From NCBI GenBank assembly GCA_011523615.1, contig WTGJ01000027.1, positions 380,415 to 444,414 of the forward strand: a stretch of 64,000 nt of DNA, given 5' to 3'. The translations under genes and the position numbers were made by a program. This document shows, piece after piece, positions 54,789 to 63,675 of this stretch; the first letter of the stretch is position 1, and every line of letters begins with the position of its first letter. Source of the DNA: Chloroflexota bacterium (GTDB lineage: Bacteria; Chloroflexota; Anaerolineae; Aggregatilineales; Phototrophicaceae). A model generated the notes under the pieces. The model saw nothing but the letters and a program-made list of their open reading frames with translations. It had not been told where the DNA came from and searched no databases.

Positions 54789-55715
54789 ATGGCTCAGGCA
54801 AACATGAGCGCGCTGTATTTCTTTGAACCGCTGCCAGTTTCAGCATTGTATCTAACCGGGAAAGATGCGCTGCCTTTGTTGCAGAGGCTGAGTACCAACG
54901 ATCTCCTGTACCATGGTGAAGGGAAAGTGAAAGCGACACTATTCCTCAATGCGCAGGGCCGGGTGCTGGAACGGGCCCTCGTACGATCGGCAGGAGAGGA
55001 TGTCACCCTCTTCCTTCCTGCCGGCCGAGAACAGCACCTGGCGCCCTATTTGCAAAAGAACATTTTCTTCCGAGATGAGGTGAGCATTGCTCGCTCAGAA
55101 GAATGGTTGCAATTGGAAATCCACGGCAGCGAATTCGCAGCTCTGCTCCATGAATGGCATGAACGATTTTCGGCCTTGACCATCGTTCCGTACTCGAATG
55201 GAAAGGAATGCAGTTGGTCCCTATTCTGTACTCGAGATATCGTCGAAGATGTAGTGAGAGCCATGGAAGATTCTCCCCTGAATGTGTCCACCGGCAATCC
55301 GGCCATGAGGGAGTATTTCCGCGTCAAGCAGGGGATTCCGGCCATCGGCCATGAACTGAGCACGGAATACATCCCCCTGGAGCTGGGCCTTTGGGAGGAG
55401 GTGAGTTTCACCAAAGGTTGTTATGTTGGGCAAGAGATCATCGCCCGCATGGAGAGCCGGCGACAGTTGGCTCGCATCTTGGTCACGTTGGAATTGGAAG
55501 ATTCCGTTCCGATCGAAAGCCCACTGTATTTCGCTGACAGGCGCATCGGCAAAATCACCAGCATAGCCAGAAGCCCAGAAGGGAATTATGTTGCGCTGGC
55601 TGTCATCCGCCGGGAATATGCGATCCCCGGTGCAAAGTTGAACCTACCGCAGCAGAAAGTGACCGCAGTCGTTCAATCGATTGCCGGTCAACCACCCGAT
55701 TGGGTCATCCCATAG
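54789..55715 (+). CDS. ygfZ: YgfZ/GcvT-like folate-binding protein
   Basis: A ~308-residue relative of the glycine-cleavage T protein. The YgfZ signature KGCYVGQEIIARMESR is present, with FLNAQGRVLERALV and RVKQGIPAIGHELSTEYIP. YgfZ proteins bind tetrahydrofolate and help Fe-S enzymes or tRNA modification. The start is uncertain between 54759, 54789 and 54804; none has an ideal ribosome-binding site. It lies downstream of the guanylate-kinase-like gene on the same strand. An Fe-S role would fit a cell with several Fe-S enzymes. Confidence 0.85.
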   Translation: MAQANMSALYFFEPLPVSALYLTGKDALPLLQRLSTNDLLYHGEGKVKATLFLNAQGRVLERALVRSAGEDVTLFLPAGREQHLAPYLQKNIFFRDEVSIARSEEWLQLEIHGSEFAALLHEWHERFSALTIVPYSNGKECSWSLFCTRDIVEDVVRAMEDSPLNVSTGNPAMREYFRVKQGIPAIGHELSTEYIPLELGLWEEVSFTKGCYVGQEIIARMESRRQLARILVTLELEDSVPIESPLYFADRRIGKITSIARSPEGNYVALAVIRREYAIPGAKLNLPQQKVTAVVQSIAGQPPDWVIP

Positions 55716-55739
55716 TGGATTCTAGCGTTTGCGCTTGGA

Positions 55740-56192
55740 TCAAAGATTGGAATCAGAAAAGAAGAGTTGCCACCAGAGTTGCCAAATGGTGTTCGGTTCT
55801 TCCAGCGCCAGGGCGGGAATGACCGCATCGCTAACGAGCTTGGCTTCTTGCTCCTGGTTGGCTTCCGCAGCTTGCTCAGCTGCAGTGAGCTTGGGTACTA
55901 CCAGCGTTTCACCGGGCAGGAGCATTTTTGCCTCGCTGCGCGCCCAGATTTCTACATAAGCATCCGTTTGAATGAAAGCCAATTCTTCGCTCAACTGATC
56001 TCGTTCTGCTTCCAGAGTGGCAACCTCGCCTTTCGTCTGTTCAAACTCCAGAAGCAAAGGCCGCGAATCGGAGAGCCGCTTGGCGAATTGGAAAGCCAAC
56101 AACATCCCAAGGGTCAAGGCAATGGTGAACATGAGCTGTAAGCTCGCGAGATATTGTTTGCGTTGTAGGTACTTTTCCTCGAGTTCCATCAT
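55740..56192 (-). CDS. Single-pass membrane coiled-coil protein (FtsB/DivIC-like)
   Basis: About 151 residues. The open frame continues upstream into a tRNA gene, so the ATG pair at 56192/56189 (after GGAAA) is the plausible start. It has a short cytoplasmic N-terminus, one transmembrane helix (LMFTIALTLGMLLAFQFA), a coiled coil (EFEQTKGEVATLEAERDQLSEELAFI), then WARSEAKMLLPGETLVVPK. Topology and the ARxExxMxxPGE pattern fit septum-formation initiator proteins. The C-terminus adds an Ala/Glu-rich segment and a Trp-rich end (IWQLWWQLFF). Confidence 0.7.
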   Translation of the reverse strand: MMELEEKYLQRKQYLASLQLMFTIALTLGMLLAFQFAKRLSDSRPLLLEFEQTKGEVATLEAERDQLSEELAFIQTDAYVEIWARSEAKMLLPGETLVVPKLTAAEQAAEANQEQEAKLVSDAVIPALALEEPNTIWQLWWQLFFSDSNL

Positions 56193-56239
56193 TTTCCATC
56201 GCAGGTTCCATTCAGGATATTCAAAAGCCTGGAAGTCGC

Positions 56240-56268
56240 AAAAAACAACCCAGAAAACCTGGGCTGTT
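56240..56268 (-). terminator. Intrinsic terminator after tRNA-Leu(CAG)
   Basis: On the minus strand ACAGCCCAG and CTGGGTTGT form a 9-bp stem (one G-U) around a 5-base loop, followed by TTTTTT. It starts 1 base after the tRNA 3' end and separates the tRNA from the coiled-coil gene. Confidence 0.88.
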
Positions 56269-56269
56269 G

Positions 56270-56353
56270 TGCCGAAGGTGGGAGTCGAACCCACACTCCC
56301 CGGAGGGAACTACGCCCTGAACGTAGCGCGTCTGCCTGTTCCGCCACTTCGGC
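56270..56353 (-). tRNA. tRNA-Leu (anticodon CAG)
   Basis: An 84-nt class II tRNA. The acceptor stem pairs GCCGAAG with CTTCGGC, then discriminator A. The D region is GGCGGAACAGGCAGACGC, the anticodon stem CTACG/CGTAG with loop TTCAGGG (anticodon CAG), then a long variable arm (CCCTCCGGGGAG region), and a T-arm with GGTTCGACTCC. CCA is not encoded. It lies 57 bases downstream of the CoA-transferase gene on the same strand. Confidence 0.95.
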
Positions 56354-56410
56354 TCTGAATGCGAACGAGACTGAGTTTAACCTGCTCTAGTGGCTTGCGT
56401 CAACCTTCAC

Positions 56411-57610
56411 TCAGGCGACGATCCCATCTTCCACCAATTGTTCAATGGACGTACTGTGAACATTCAGTTCCGCCAGGATTTCATGCGTGTGTTCCCCCAG
56501 CTCCGGCGGATGGCGGTCGTAGGTCAAGGGGGTCTCTTGCAGTTTGACGGGCGTGGCGATGGATTGGATCGCACCCAATTTCGGATGATCCAGAGAGACG
56601 ACCATATCGCGCGCCTGCACATTTTCGTCCTGGAAGGCTTCTTCGATGTTGTTGATCCGTCCGGCGGGCACCCCATTTGCTCGCAGCAAAGGCAACCATT
56701 CTGCCACCGGTTTTTGTTGGATGATGGCTCTGACTCGGCTCATGGTTTCTTCGTAATTGGCCACCCGATCGGCATTTTTGGCGAAGCGGGCATCCTCCGC
56801 CCATGCTGTTTTGCCGATCACCTGGCAAAAGGAGCGCCAAACATTATCTGACCCGACCCCCAGAATGAACCAGTCCCCATCGCTGCCCTGGACCGCCTCA
56901 TAAGGGGCAATTTGCGGGTGGCGATTCCCCATGCGAGTGGGCACCTGCTTTGTCGCAAAGTATTCGCCAGCGTAATTTTCCAGCCAGGTCAACTGTCCTT
57001 CTTGCAGCGATTGATCGATGAATTGGCCCCGACCGGTCGTTTCGCGAACTTTCAACGCTGCCAAAATGCCCACCAGGGTGAACAGGCCGCAGGTCATATC
57101 CGCCATCGGGCTGAGGAACCTCATCGGCGCCCCATCCGGTTCTCCTGTGAGGGACATCGTGCCGGATTCCGCTTGCGCGACGAGATCATAGCCCGGCTGA
57201 TCCGCCCTCGGGCCAGAGCGGCCGTAGCCACTGATCGATGCGTAAATCAATCTGGGGTTGCGTTGCGATAGGGTTTCATAATCCATCTTGTATTTGGCCA
57301 GGGATGCCCTCGTCGCCAGATTCGTCATGAAGATGTCGGCCTGGTCCGTCAGTTGATGCAAAATCTCTTGCCCCTTTGGTTGGGCGATGTTCAAGGCCAG
57401 GCTGCGTTTGTTTCGGTTGACGGAAAGATAGTAGGTGCTCTGGTCGCCAATGTAGGGTGGCCCCCATTGCCTGGACTGATCGCCGACGCCCGGCCGTTCG
57501 ATTTTGATGACATCCGCACCCAGATCGCCCAACATCATGGTGCAATAAGGACCGGCGAGGGCCTGAGTTTGATCGATCACTTTGATTCCTGCGAGCGGGG
57601 CCTTGGTCAT
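56411..57610 (-). CDS. Class III CoA-transferase (CaiB/BaiF family)
   Basis: Moves CoA between carboxylic acids. The 399 residues have GPYCTMMLGDLGADVIKIERP, FMTNLATRASLAKYKMDYET, ISGYGRSGPRADQPGYDLVA, TMSLTGEPDG and MADMTCGLFTLVGILAAL, where Asp171 matches the catalytic Asp of the family. Substrate unknown. Last gene of the coupled minus-strand operon that begins beyond the window edge; its start overlaps the transporter stop (ATGA). Confidence 0.92.
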   Translation of the reverse strand: MTKAPLAGIKVIDQTQALAGPYCTMMLGDLGADVIKIERPGVGDQSRQWGPPYIGDQSTYYLSVNRNKRSLALNIAQPKGQEILHQLTDQADIFMTNLATRASLAKYKMDYETLSQRNPRLIYASISGYGRSGPRADQPGYDLVAQAESGTMSLTGEPDGAPMRFLSPMADMTCGLFTLVGILAALKVRETTGRGQFIDQSLQEGQLTWLENYAGEYFATKQVPTRMGNRHPQIAPYEAVQGSDGDWFILGVGSDNVWRSFCQVIGKTAWAEDARFAKNADRVANYEETMSRVRAIIQQKPVAEWLPLLRANGVPAGRINNIEEAFQDENVQARDMVVSLDHPKLGAIQSIATPVKLQETPLTYDRHPPELGEHTHEILAELNVHSTSIEQLVEDGIVA

Positions 57611-58815
57611 TTCGTGAACCTCCCTTGTTTTTCAACCCAGCAAACGAAGATAAACGCGATCATCATGCAAATGGTCCAGATCGCAAACACGGATTCCCAT
57701 TGATCCAGGTCGGCGAGTCTGCCGATCAATGTGCCCGAAGTACCGCCGGCGATGCTCCATACAGCAGTCAACATTCCGCCCGCCGAAGAGACGCGTCCCG
57801 AACGCGCCAACAGCAGGGGAAACGCACTGAGGGTCAGGCTGGCCAGACCGCTTGCCGTAAATACCGCAACGAGCATGGCAACCAATGATACCCAGCCGCC
57901 CCAGATTGTGCTGCAGAGAAATGCAAAGATGAGGGCCATTTGAAGCAAGGCACTCGCCTGCAATGGATTCCTTCCTTTGGCGAGCAGTTGACCCGCGATC
58001 CACATGCCGGGGATTCCCATCAAGGGGAGGAGCGCGGTTTGGAAACGCAACCAGTTCTCGGGTAGCGGGACATTTTCGCTCAGCAAGGTCGGCAGCCACA
58101 ACAGCAAGCCGAGGTAGACAAAGCCGGAAACTGCAGCGGAGAGCAACAACGGCCACCACGTTTGGATTTCCAGCCCGACTTCTCTCCAGTGAATCTTGGA
58201 TGAGGAAGATGGTTCATTCATCGGTTTTGCATCGATGCCACTGAACCACCAGGCGAGGGAAACCAGGGTCAACACCAAGCCCGGCAGCCAAAACAACGCA
58301 CGCCAATCGGTACCCACGCTGATCAACAACAGAGAAAGCATCCAACTGATCGCCGTGCCGATTTGAAAGCTCATCGCGAAGGGTGTCGCCAATTTTCGAT
58401 TCTGACCGGCGCTGAAGGTGGCCCTTAATATTCGCAGCAAGGGCCCCCAACCGGCAGCTTGCGCGAAGCCATTGATCGCCCATAGCAGCAACAGCGGTTG
58501 GATGTGATTTTGGCTGGCGAAAAGCAAGTTGGTTGCCGCGATGGTACAGAGCCCCGCAAGGACCAACCAGCGAGGGCGGATCACATTGCCCAATTGCCCC
58601 AAAACCAACTGTCCGATGCCATAGGACCAAAAGAAAACGGTGCCCAGCCAGCCCACTTCGCCCAGCGTCAACCCCAATGCGAGGGCGATCAAAGGAAAAG
58701 CCGGACTGATGTTAACGCGACCCAGATAAAATGCCGTATAGGTCGACCAACAGCGAAAGATCAATTGTTTTTCGGTAGCGTCAAACTGGGTTTTCTGCGC
58801 GTTCGGCTCAATCAC
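57607..58815 (-). CDS. MFS transporter (organophosphate/sugar-acid type)
   Basis: A ~402-residue membrane protein with about 12 hydrophobic segments. TYTAFYLGRVNISPAFPLIA in the first helix region resembles the OPA/GlpT and anion:cation symporter branches of MFS. Later segments include WGPLLRILRATF and AVWSIAGGTSGTLIGRLAD. I prefer the GTG at 58815, since a longer start would overlap the upstream gene by over 80 bases. It is probably the uptake system for the substrate of this operon. Confidence 0.85.
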   Translation of the reverse strand: MIEPNAQKTQFDATEKQLIFRCWSTYTAFYLGRVNISPAFPLIALALGLTLGEVGWLGTVFFWSYGIGQLVLGQLGNVIRPRWLVLAGLCTIAATNLLFASQNHIQPLLLLWAINGFAQAAGWGPLLRILRATFSAGQNRKLATPFAMSFQIGTAISWMLSLLLISVGTDWRALFWLPGLVLTLVSLAWWFSGIDAKPMNEPSSSSKIHWREVGLEIQTWWPLLLSAAVSGFVYLGLLLWLPTLLSENVPLPENWLRFQTALLPLMGIPGMWIAGQLLAKGRNPLQASALLQMALIFAFLCSTIWGGWVSLVAMLVAVFTASGLASLTLSAFPLLLARSGRVSSAGGMLTAVWSIAGGTSGTLIGRLADLDQWESVFAIWTICMMIAFIFVCWVEKQGRFTK

Positions 58816-60244
58816 ACTGAAGATGATCTCGATAAGGGATGTGCTTGACGAGGCGCAAGCCTTTCCAGTTAGCAAATTCCAGCAATTCATCGGTTACGTC
58901 ACCAATGCACACTGCAAAATGGTGTTCGTGACCATTGATGATCAAGCTATTGAACAAATCCCAATGGGAGATGGATTCCTGGTTCAGCTCGAAATCCGCG
59001 AACCAGCCGCGCGTACCATCGAAACCACTGGGTTCATGGGATACGATCTTCGCTCTTGCCACCAGGATTTGGCTGCAGTCGTCCCCCAGATATGAGATGG
59101 TCGTATCTGCCTGTGGGGCAAAGACCAGGTCTCCGGCAACGCCGACCGGCGCTTCATCAGAAAAGCGCCCCAGCGTAACATGATCCACCCAGCGGATGCC
59201 CTTTTCATCGGCGAAATGTCTCGGTGTTACCCCACAGTGAAACATCATCATGTAGGGAGAATTGGGGTCAAAGGCGGCGAGATCCAACAAAGTGGATGAT
59301 TGTTCGGCACGGGTTAATTCATTGAGGAGCAACATGCTGATGGCACCCTGGATGTCTCCTTCGCAAGAAACGGCCAGGTTGTCATCACTGCCCAGCCAGC
59401 TGTAAGCCATGCAAGGAACGATCCCATACAATTCTTGGATCCGAGACCAACACTGAACGGCCAGGGCGTCATACTGATGCTGTTGCGCCATCCGTTTCAG
59501 GGCCAAATAGACCCGAGTCACTCGCTGGAAAGTTTCCGGGTTGCTGACGGTGACTTCAGCCGCTGCTTCGCGCATCCGTTTCGCTTGGAGGGTAACGGCG
59601 CCTTGCTCTTCTTGTTCTGCCAAATGGACCAGCTCTTCCATATCATGTTCATGCAGGGTAACGCCTACCTGCTGCTGGATTTTCCTAGGGTCGATTTCCA
59701 AATTGTAAAAGCCGGGCGATACACCACCAATGGAGCCAATGTGGGCATTTTCCAAGCGCAACAATCCCTGCAGTGCACGAACGGTCACGCCGAATCTTCG
59801 CAGAAAAATGGCCGAATCTACGTGGTCATAAAACCATTTGTGGTGTAGCTGGCGCGTTCTCAAGGTGCGCTTCAAGATGCTCGCGTGTTCCTGCAGCGCA
59901 ACCAGGGAATGAAGTTGTACTTCGCCAGCCAGACTGGGGTCAGGAAGTGACCAGATCCCCAGTCGTGGCGCGCAACGGATCAACGGGATGAGCTGATCGC
60001 CGATGCTGATGGAAGTGTTTTGGATGAGCAGAAAGTCCAGCTCAGCCTCTTGCAACTTGGCAGCGGCTCTTTCTGCATCGGCATGGCTTTGCACCGCTTC
60101 GTCGATGGTGAACAAGTCAAATTGCCAATCCTGAGAGAGTTGTTTCAAGCCATCGATCGAACGTTCCCGATAACCTAATTTTTCAGCAAAATATGAGGCC
60201 AAGGATAAGCCGACAAAACCGACGCGCAACGATCTGGTAGACAT
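58808..60244 (-). CDS. L-fucose/L-arabinose isomerase-family protein
   Basis: A ~478-residue sugar isomerase-like protein. Features: N-terminal LRVGFVGLSLASYFAEK, then LIQNTSISIGDQLIPLI, ALAVQCWSRIQELYG, SCEGDIQGAISMLLLNEL (metal Glu region), MMMFHCGVTPRHFAD and NGHEHHFAVCIGDVTDE (metal His region). It would interconvert an aldose and a ketose, but the substrate is unknown. I prefer the ATG at 60244 with GAGGGG 7 bases upstream; the ATG at 60250 overlaps the dhaL stop. Homologues of this family also act on sulfoquinovose in some bacteria (recalled). Confidence 0.82.
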   Translation of the reverse strand: MSTRSLRVGFVGLSLASYFAEKLGYRERSIDGLKQLSQDWQFDLFTIDEAVQSHADAERAAAKLQEAELDFLLIQNTSISIGDQLIPLIRCAPRLGIWSLPDPSLAGEVQLHSLVALQEHASILKRTLRTRQLHHKWFYDHVDSAIFLRRFGVTVRALQGLLRLENAHIGSIGGVSPGFYNLEIDPRKIQQQVGVTLHEHDMEELVHLAEQEEQGAVTLQAKRMREAAAEVTVSNPETFQRVTRVYLALKRMAQQHQYDALAVQCWSRIQELYGIVPCMAYSWLGSDDNLAVSCEGDIQGAISMLLLNELTRAEQSSTLLDLAAFDPNSPYMMMFHCGVTPRHFADEKGIRWVDHVTLGRFSDEAPVGVAGDLVFAPQADTTISYLGDDCSQILVARAKIVSHEPSGFDGTRGWFADFELNQESISHWDLFNSLIINGHEHHFAVCIGDVTDELLEFANWKGLRLVKHIPYRDHLQCD

Positions 60245-60246
60245 TA

Positions 60247-60900
60247 TCATACCCCTCTACCCTCAATATCTTGCCAGGCTATGTGCCAGGCATGGAACAT
60301 CACGGACACACTGTGTGCACCAGGATCCATATGGCCCGCAGATCGCTCGCCCAAAAATTTGGCTCGGCCATGTTTTGCCGTCATCGCAACGGTCGCATTG
60401 GCGCCCGCGTCGGCAGCCTTCGCCGCTTCTTGCAACGAATTCGCGATCGATGCACCTGCCTCAGCGCAGGATGCTAGAGCGTGGATGGCTGGTTCGAGCG
60501 CATCCAGCAGGGTCTTATCCCCCGTTTCTGCCCGGCTGCGTCGTTTCACTGCGGCGCAACCAGCGCTGCACATTGCCGAGAAATCCACCAGAGTTAACTC
60601 TGCTGGTTCCTGCGTTGCGGTTGCCATGCCCAAGAAAAAACTCCCCAACAAGGCGCCGGCTGCCCCACCCATGCGGTTCATCAATGACGAGGCTGTGGTC
60701 ATGAACATTTCTGGGATGTTTTTCGGTTCTCGCAATTGTTCCGCGGCCGCTGCCATACCGTTCGCCAGGACGTGTCCATGATCGCCATCACCCAGTTTTG
60801 CATCCAGGGCGCCGGAAATGTGACTCGCCGCTTGCCATTGCTGCGCAGTGGTCAGTAACATCGACTGTATGTGTTCGGCGGCAATTTTTTCTCGGCTCAA
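60247..60900 (-). CDS. dhaL: Dihydroxyacetone kinase L subunit-like protein
   Basis: Nucleotide-binding (ADP/ATP) domain of a DhaK-type kinase. The 217 residues have the metal/nucleotide Asp cluster LDAKLGDGDHGHV, then MNRMGGAAGALLGSFF, GDKTLLDALEPAI and GRAKFLGERSAGHMDPGA. It lies 8 bases after dhaK. No DhaM phosphotransferase gene is seen, so the pair probably uses ATP directly on a ketose or related substrate. Confidence 0.9.
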   Translation of the reverse strand: MSREKIAAEHIQSMLLTTAQQWQAASHISGALDAKLGDGDHGHVLANGMAAAAEQLREPKNIPEMFMTTASSLMNRMGGAAGALLGSFFLGMATATQEPAELTLVDFSAMCSAGCAAVKRRSRAETGDKTLLDALEPAIHALASCAEAGASIANSLQEAAKAADAGANATVAMTAKHGRAKFLGERSAGHMDPGAHSVSVMFHAWHIAWQDIEGRGV

Positions 60901-60908
60901 TCACACAC

Positions 60909-61925
60909 CTACGGCTGCACCCAACGGACGTTCGCGCCGATGGCCGGCGCATCCCAGAGAGACTTGAGTTGCTCGTCCACTTTGCAGAGCGAAATGGCCA
61001 TTCCTGCCATTTCCTGAGTGGTGGCATACCGTCCCACCCAGCACTTGTACACCTGGATGCCCGCTCCCGACAACAGAAGAGCGATGTGGCGATATGCGAT
61101 GAACAGCTCCATTTGAGTCATGCTGCCGCTGTCGTTCAACATCACCAGGACTTCGTCACCCGAGCGGAAAGGGAGATCCGCCAGGATTTGGGGCAACATC
61201 ACTGCCACGGTCGCATCCGCGCTGGTAAAAGGCAACCTCCCCTGCCCCATTTCGCCATGCACGCCCATGCCGATTTCCATTTCATCGTCCGGTAGCTCGA
61301 ACATCACCTCTCGATTGATTGGGCTGCTCCCGGGTGTGAGGGCCACCGCGAGCGTCCGCGTTTGATCCCTGATCTTCTCAGCCATCCTGCGGCATTCGGA
61401 GAGAGATGCACCCATTTCGGCATACGCACCCAGCATCTTCCAGACGAAGAATAGCCCGGATGTACCGCGCCGATCTGCTTCGCTGCCTTTCGGGGCACTG
61501 GAAATATCATCATACAACAAGACCATCTCGACGGGTGCGATGCCCTGAGCTGCACAGAGGTCCATCGCTATCTCTGCGTTGATGCGGTCTCCTTCGTGAT
61601 GTGACACGAGCAACAAGACACCCGCGCCACGATCCGCCACTTGGATACCGCGGACGATGCGGTCGGGCCCCGGAGCGGCGAAGATTTCCCCGGGGACATT
61701 GACATCCAACCAACCCGGGCCGATCAAACCGATCATGGCCGGTTCGTGGCCGGTGCCGTTGCCGATGACCAAGCCCACTTTGCCCACTTCTTTTTCCACT
61801 CGGCGAACGATCAGGCCATCTTCCGTGAGGCGGATTACATCGGGATAAGCGGCGGCAAATCCGGCCAACATTTCGCGTTGGATATCTTGTGGATGGTTGA
61901 TCAGCTTTTTGGTCCGGACTGCCAT
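60909..61925 (-). CDS. dhaK: Dihydroxyacetone kinase K subunit-like protein
   Basis: Substrate-binding half of a DhaK-type kinase, ~338 residues. Seen: KKLINHPQDIQREMLAGFAA, VIGNGTGHEPAMIGLIG, VNVPGEIFAAPGPD, VSHHEGDRINAEIA and EMEIGMGVHGEMGQGR, whose His fits the residue that covalently binds the substrate carbonyl. The ATG at 61925 overlaps the upstream stop (TGATG) and has GAGGTG before it. Related kinases act on dihydroxyacetone, erythrulose and other ketoses. Context favours a substrate other than plain dihydroxyacetone. Confidence 0.9.
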   Translation of the reverse strand: MAVRTKKLINHPQDIQREMLAGFAAAYPDVIRLTEDGLIVRRVEKEVGKVGLVIGNGTGHEPAMIGLIGPGWLDVNVPGEIFAAPGPDRIVRGIQVADRGAGVLLLVSHHEGDRINAEIAMDLCAAQGIAPVEMVLLYDDISSAPKGSEADRRGTSGLFFVWKMLGAYAEMGASLSECRRMAEKIRDQTRTLAVALTPGSSPINREVMFELPDDEMEIGMGVHGEMGQGRLPFTSADATVAVMLPQILADLPFRSGDEVLVMLNDSGSMTQMELFIAYRHIALLLSGAGIQVYKCWVGRYATTQEMAGMAISLCKVDEQLKSLWDAPAIGANVRWVQP

Positions 61926-62455
61926 CACAGCACCTCATCTTCGGGGACAAAATACATCAAATGCAAAGGATGGGAAACCGGGCCAGACACATATTGAGGC
62001 TTCACCCTTAGACCGATCGCCAATCGTTCGGCAGCGCAACGCAAGAGGTGGGGGAAAAGCGTATGGCCGCCATCCAGCAGAACATATACGAGGAAGATGG
62101 GCCCATGGATGGATTTCACATCCGCACCGATTCCCGCGTTGAAATGCAACACGGAGAATGTCTTCACCGTTCCTTTGCCCGATAGTTCGACCCAGTCAGG
62201 GATGCTTTGGCAATCGAGACATAGGGTCCGCGGTGGAGCATACACTCGATCACACTTCGGACAACGGGTGGCGAAGAAGCGGCCGTTGGCCAGTTCGCAA
62301 AAAAAACGAGAGTAACGTCCCAGGCTGTGTCGATACTCTTGTTGAAGCGCGAAGGAAACTGTAATTTGTTCGATAAAATCAGACCAAGGGTGTTCTTCTG
62401 GCAATCGGTTTCGCTCATGATCGATCAGTGTTTTGATGGATTTCCCGTACAGCAT
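61925..62455 (-). CDS. DUF35 (zinc ribbon/OB-fold) protein, thiolase partner
   Basis: A ~176-residue acyl-CoA-associated protein. The zinc ribbon shows CPKCDRVYAPPRTLCLDC, followed by an OB fold with GKGTVKTFSVLHFNAGIGAD and IFLVYVLLDGGHTLFPHLL. DUF35 proteins bind thiolase-like partners. The ATG at 62455 overlaps the thiolase-like stop (TGATG), so the two subunits are translationally coupled. The frame is open further upstream, but only inside the thiolase-like gene. Confidence 0.9.
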   Translation of the reverse strand: MLYGKSIKTLIDHERNRLPEEHPWSDFIEQITVSFALQQEYRHSLGRYSRFFCELANGRFFATRCPKCDRVYAPPRTLCLDCQSIPDWVELSGKGTVKTFSVLHFNAGIGADVKSIHGPIFLVYVLLDGGHTLFPHLLRCAAERLAIGLRVKPQYVSGPVSHPLHLMYFVPEDEVL

Positions 62456-63675
62456 CAATCCCGTTGCTCCCAAACATTGACCACGCAAATGCTGCCGATG
62501 CCGGCGTGGGTATCCGTCAAGCCTCGTTGCGCCCCGTAGACCTGTCTTTCGCCCGCCTCCCCCCACAATTGGAGACAGATTTCAATCGCCTGGGCGATCC
62601 CGGTCGCGCCCACGGGCGCCCCGCGGCCCAGTAACCCACCACTCGGGTTCACCGGTAAAATCCCATCGGCGTCAAATTCGCCCGCTGCAATGGCAGGCCC
62701 ACCTTGTCCTCGTTTGGCAAAACCCAGGTCTTCCATGCTTTGCAGCTCGGCACCACTGTAGCTATCGTAGCATTCGGCAAGGTCGATCGCTCGTTTGGGT
62801 TCGGTGATCCCCAATTGCTCGTAGGCCTTTTCGGCGGCATATTTCTTCGCCGCAAAATTGGTGATGTTGGGAAAACGATCGCCCAAGCGCATCGTGTCTG
62901 TCCCACAACCGCTGGCGGAAAAATGAATGGGCGGCCGTTGGGCAAAGCGCTCACTATGCGCCTCCGCCCAATCTCTCGTCGAAAGCAAAATGGCCGCGGC
63001 GCCATCGCTGAGCAAACTGCAATCCAGCAAGCGATAGGGGTCAGCAATCATCCGTGAATTGAGGACCTCATCGATGGTGAGTTCCAGCGGTTTTTGCGCC
63101 AGGGGATTGCGGGCGGCGTTCCTCCGATTGCGCACCGCGACGTGGGCAAACTGTTCCGCCTTGGTACCGTATTGCTCCATGTGAGCGCGCATCATAGCGG
63201 CGTAAAATCCAGTATAGGTTCCGCCCAGCATCACTTCCCAATCCACATCGGCGGAAAGGGCAAAGAGTTGATTCGCGGTCTGTGAGCTCACGCTGCGGCC
63301 ATTCAGTTCACAACCGTAGACCAGGACGGAATCACACATCCCACTCAATAAATAGGCTCTGGCGGTGCGCAGCGCCAATGCTCCCGTCGCTCCGCCCCCT
63401 TCCACTCTGAGGTTGGGTTTGGGAATCATACCGACTTGATCGTGCAAAATGGCGCCCATCGTCATCTGGCGATTGAAATGATCGCTTTCATAACTGGTGA
63501 TCCCATGCTCCACCTGGTTCAGGTTCTCCAACCCGGCATCCTGCATGCAGGCAAGCACGGCGTCGGTGGTCAAATCGCGCGCATTCTTGTCGGCGTGATG
63601 TGCGGCAAAAGGCGTCATGCCCACCGCCACCACAACCGGTAGGCGGGAAGCACTCCGTTGCACCGTATCGATCAT
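62455..63675 (-). CDS. Thiolase-fold protein lacking the catalytic Cys/His (Ltp2-like)
   Basis: A 406-residue SCP2-thiolase-like protein. The fold is recognisable: ATGALALRTARAYLLSGMCD, EQFAHVAVRNRRNAARNP, DCSLLSDGAAAILLS, ECYDSYSGAELQSMEDLG and NPSGGLLGRGAPVGATGIAQ. However the nucleophile position reads VEGGGATG (Gly95 for Cys), the later motif reads GAPVGATG (Ala353 for His), and the C-terminal Cys-Gly motif is absent. It therefore cannot work as an ordinary thiolase. Thiolase-like aldolases of steroid side-chain breakdown (Ltp2) show the same loss and also pair with a DUF35 protein. A retro-aldol role is the best inference. Confidence 0.85.
   Translation of the reverse strand: MIDTVQRSASRLPVVVAVGMTPFAAHHADKNARDLTTDAVLACMQDAGLENLNQVEHGITSYESDHFNRQMTMGAILHDQVGMIPKPNLRVEGGGATGALALRTARAYLLSGMCDSVLVYGCELNGRSVSSQTANQLFALSADVDWEVMLGGTYTGFYAAMMRAHMEQYGTKAEQFAHVAVRNRRNAARNPLAQKPLELTIDEVLNSRMIADPYRLLDCSLLSDGAAAILLSTRDWAEAHSERFAQRPPIHFSASGCGTDTMRLGDRFPNITNFAAKKYAAEKAYEQLGITEPKRAIDLAECYDSYSGAELQSMEDLGFAKRGQGGPAIAAGEFDADGILPVNPSGGLLGRGAPVGATGIAQAIEICLQLWGEAGERQVYGAQRGLTDTHAGIGSICVVNVWEQRD

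Noticed and set aside
62455..63675. Reading this gene as an ordinary acetyl-CoA acetyltransferase
   Set aside because: The catalytic Cys and His positions are Gly and Ala, so normal thiolase chemistry is not supported.
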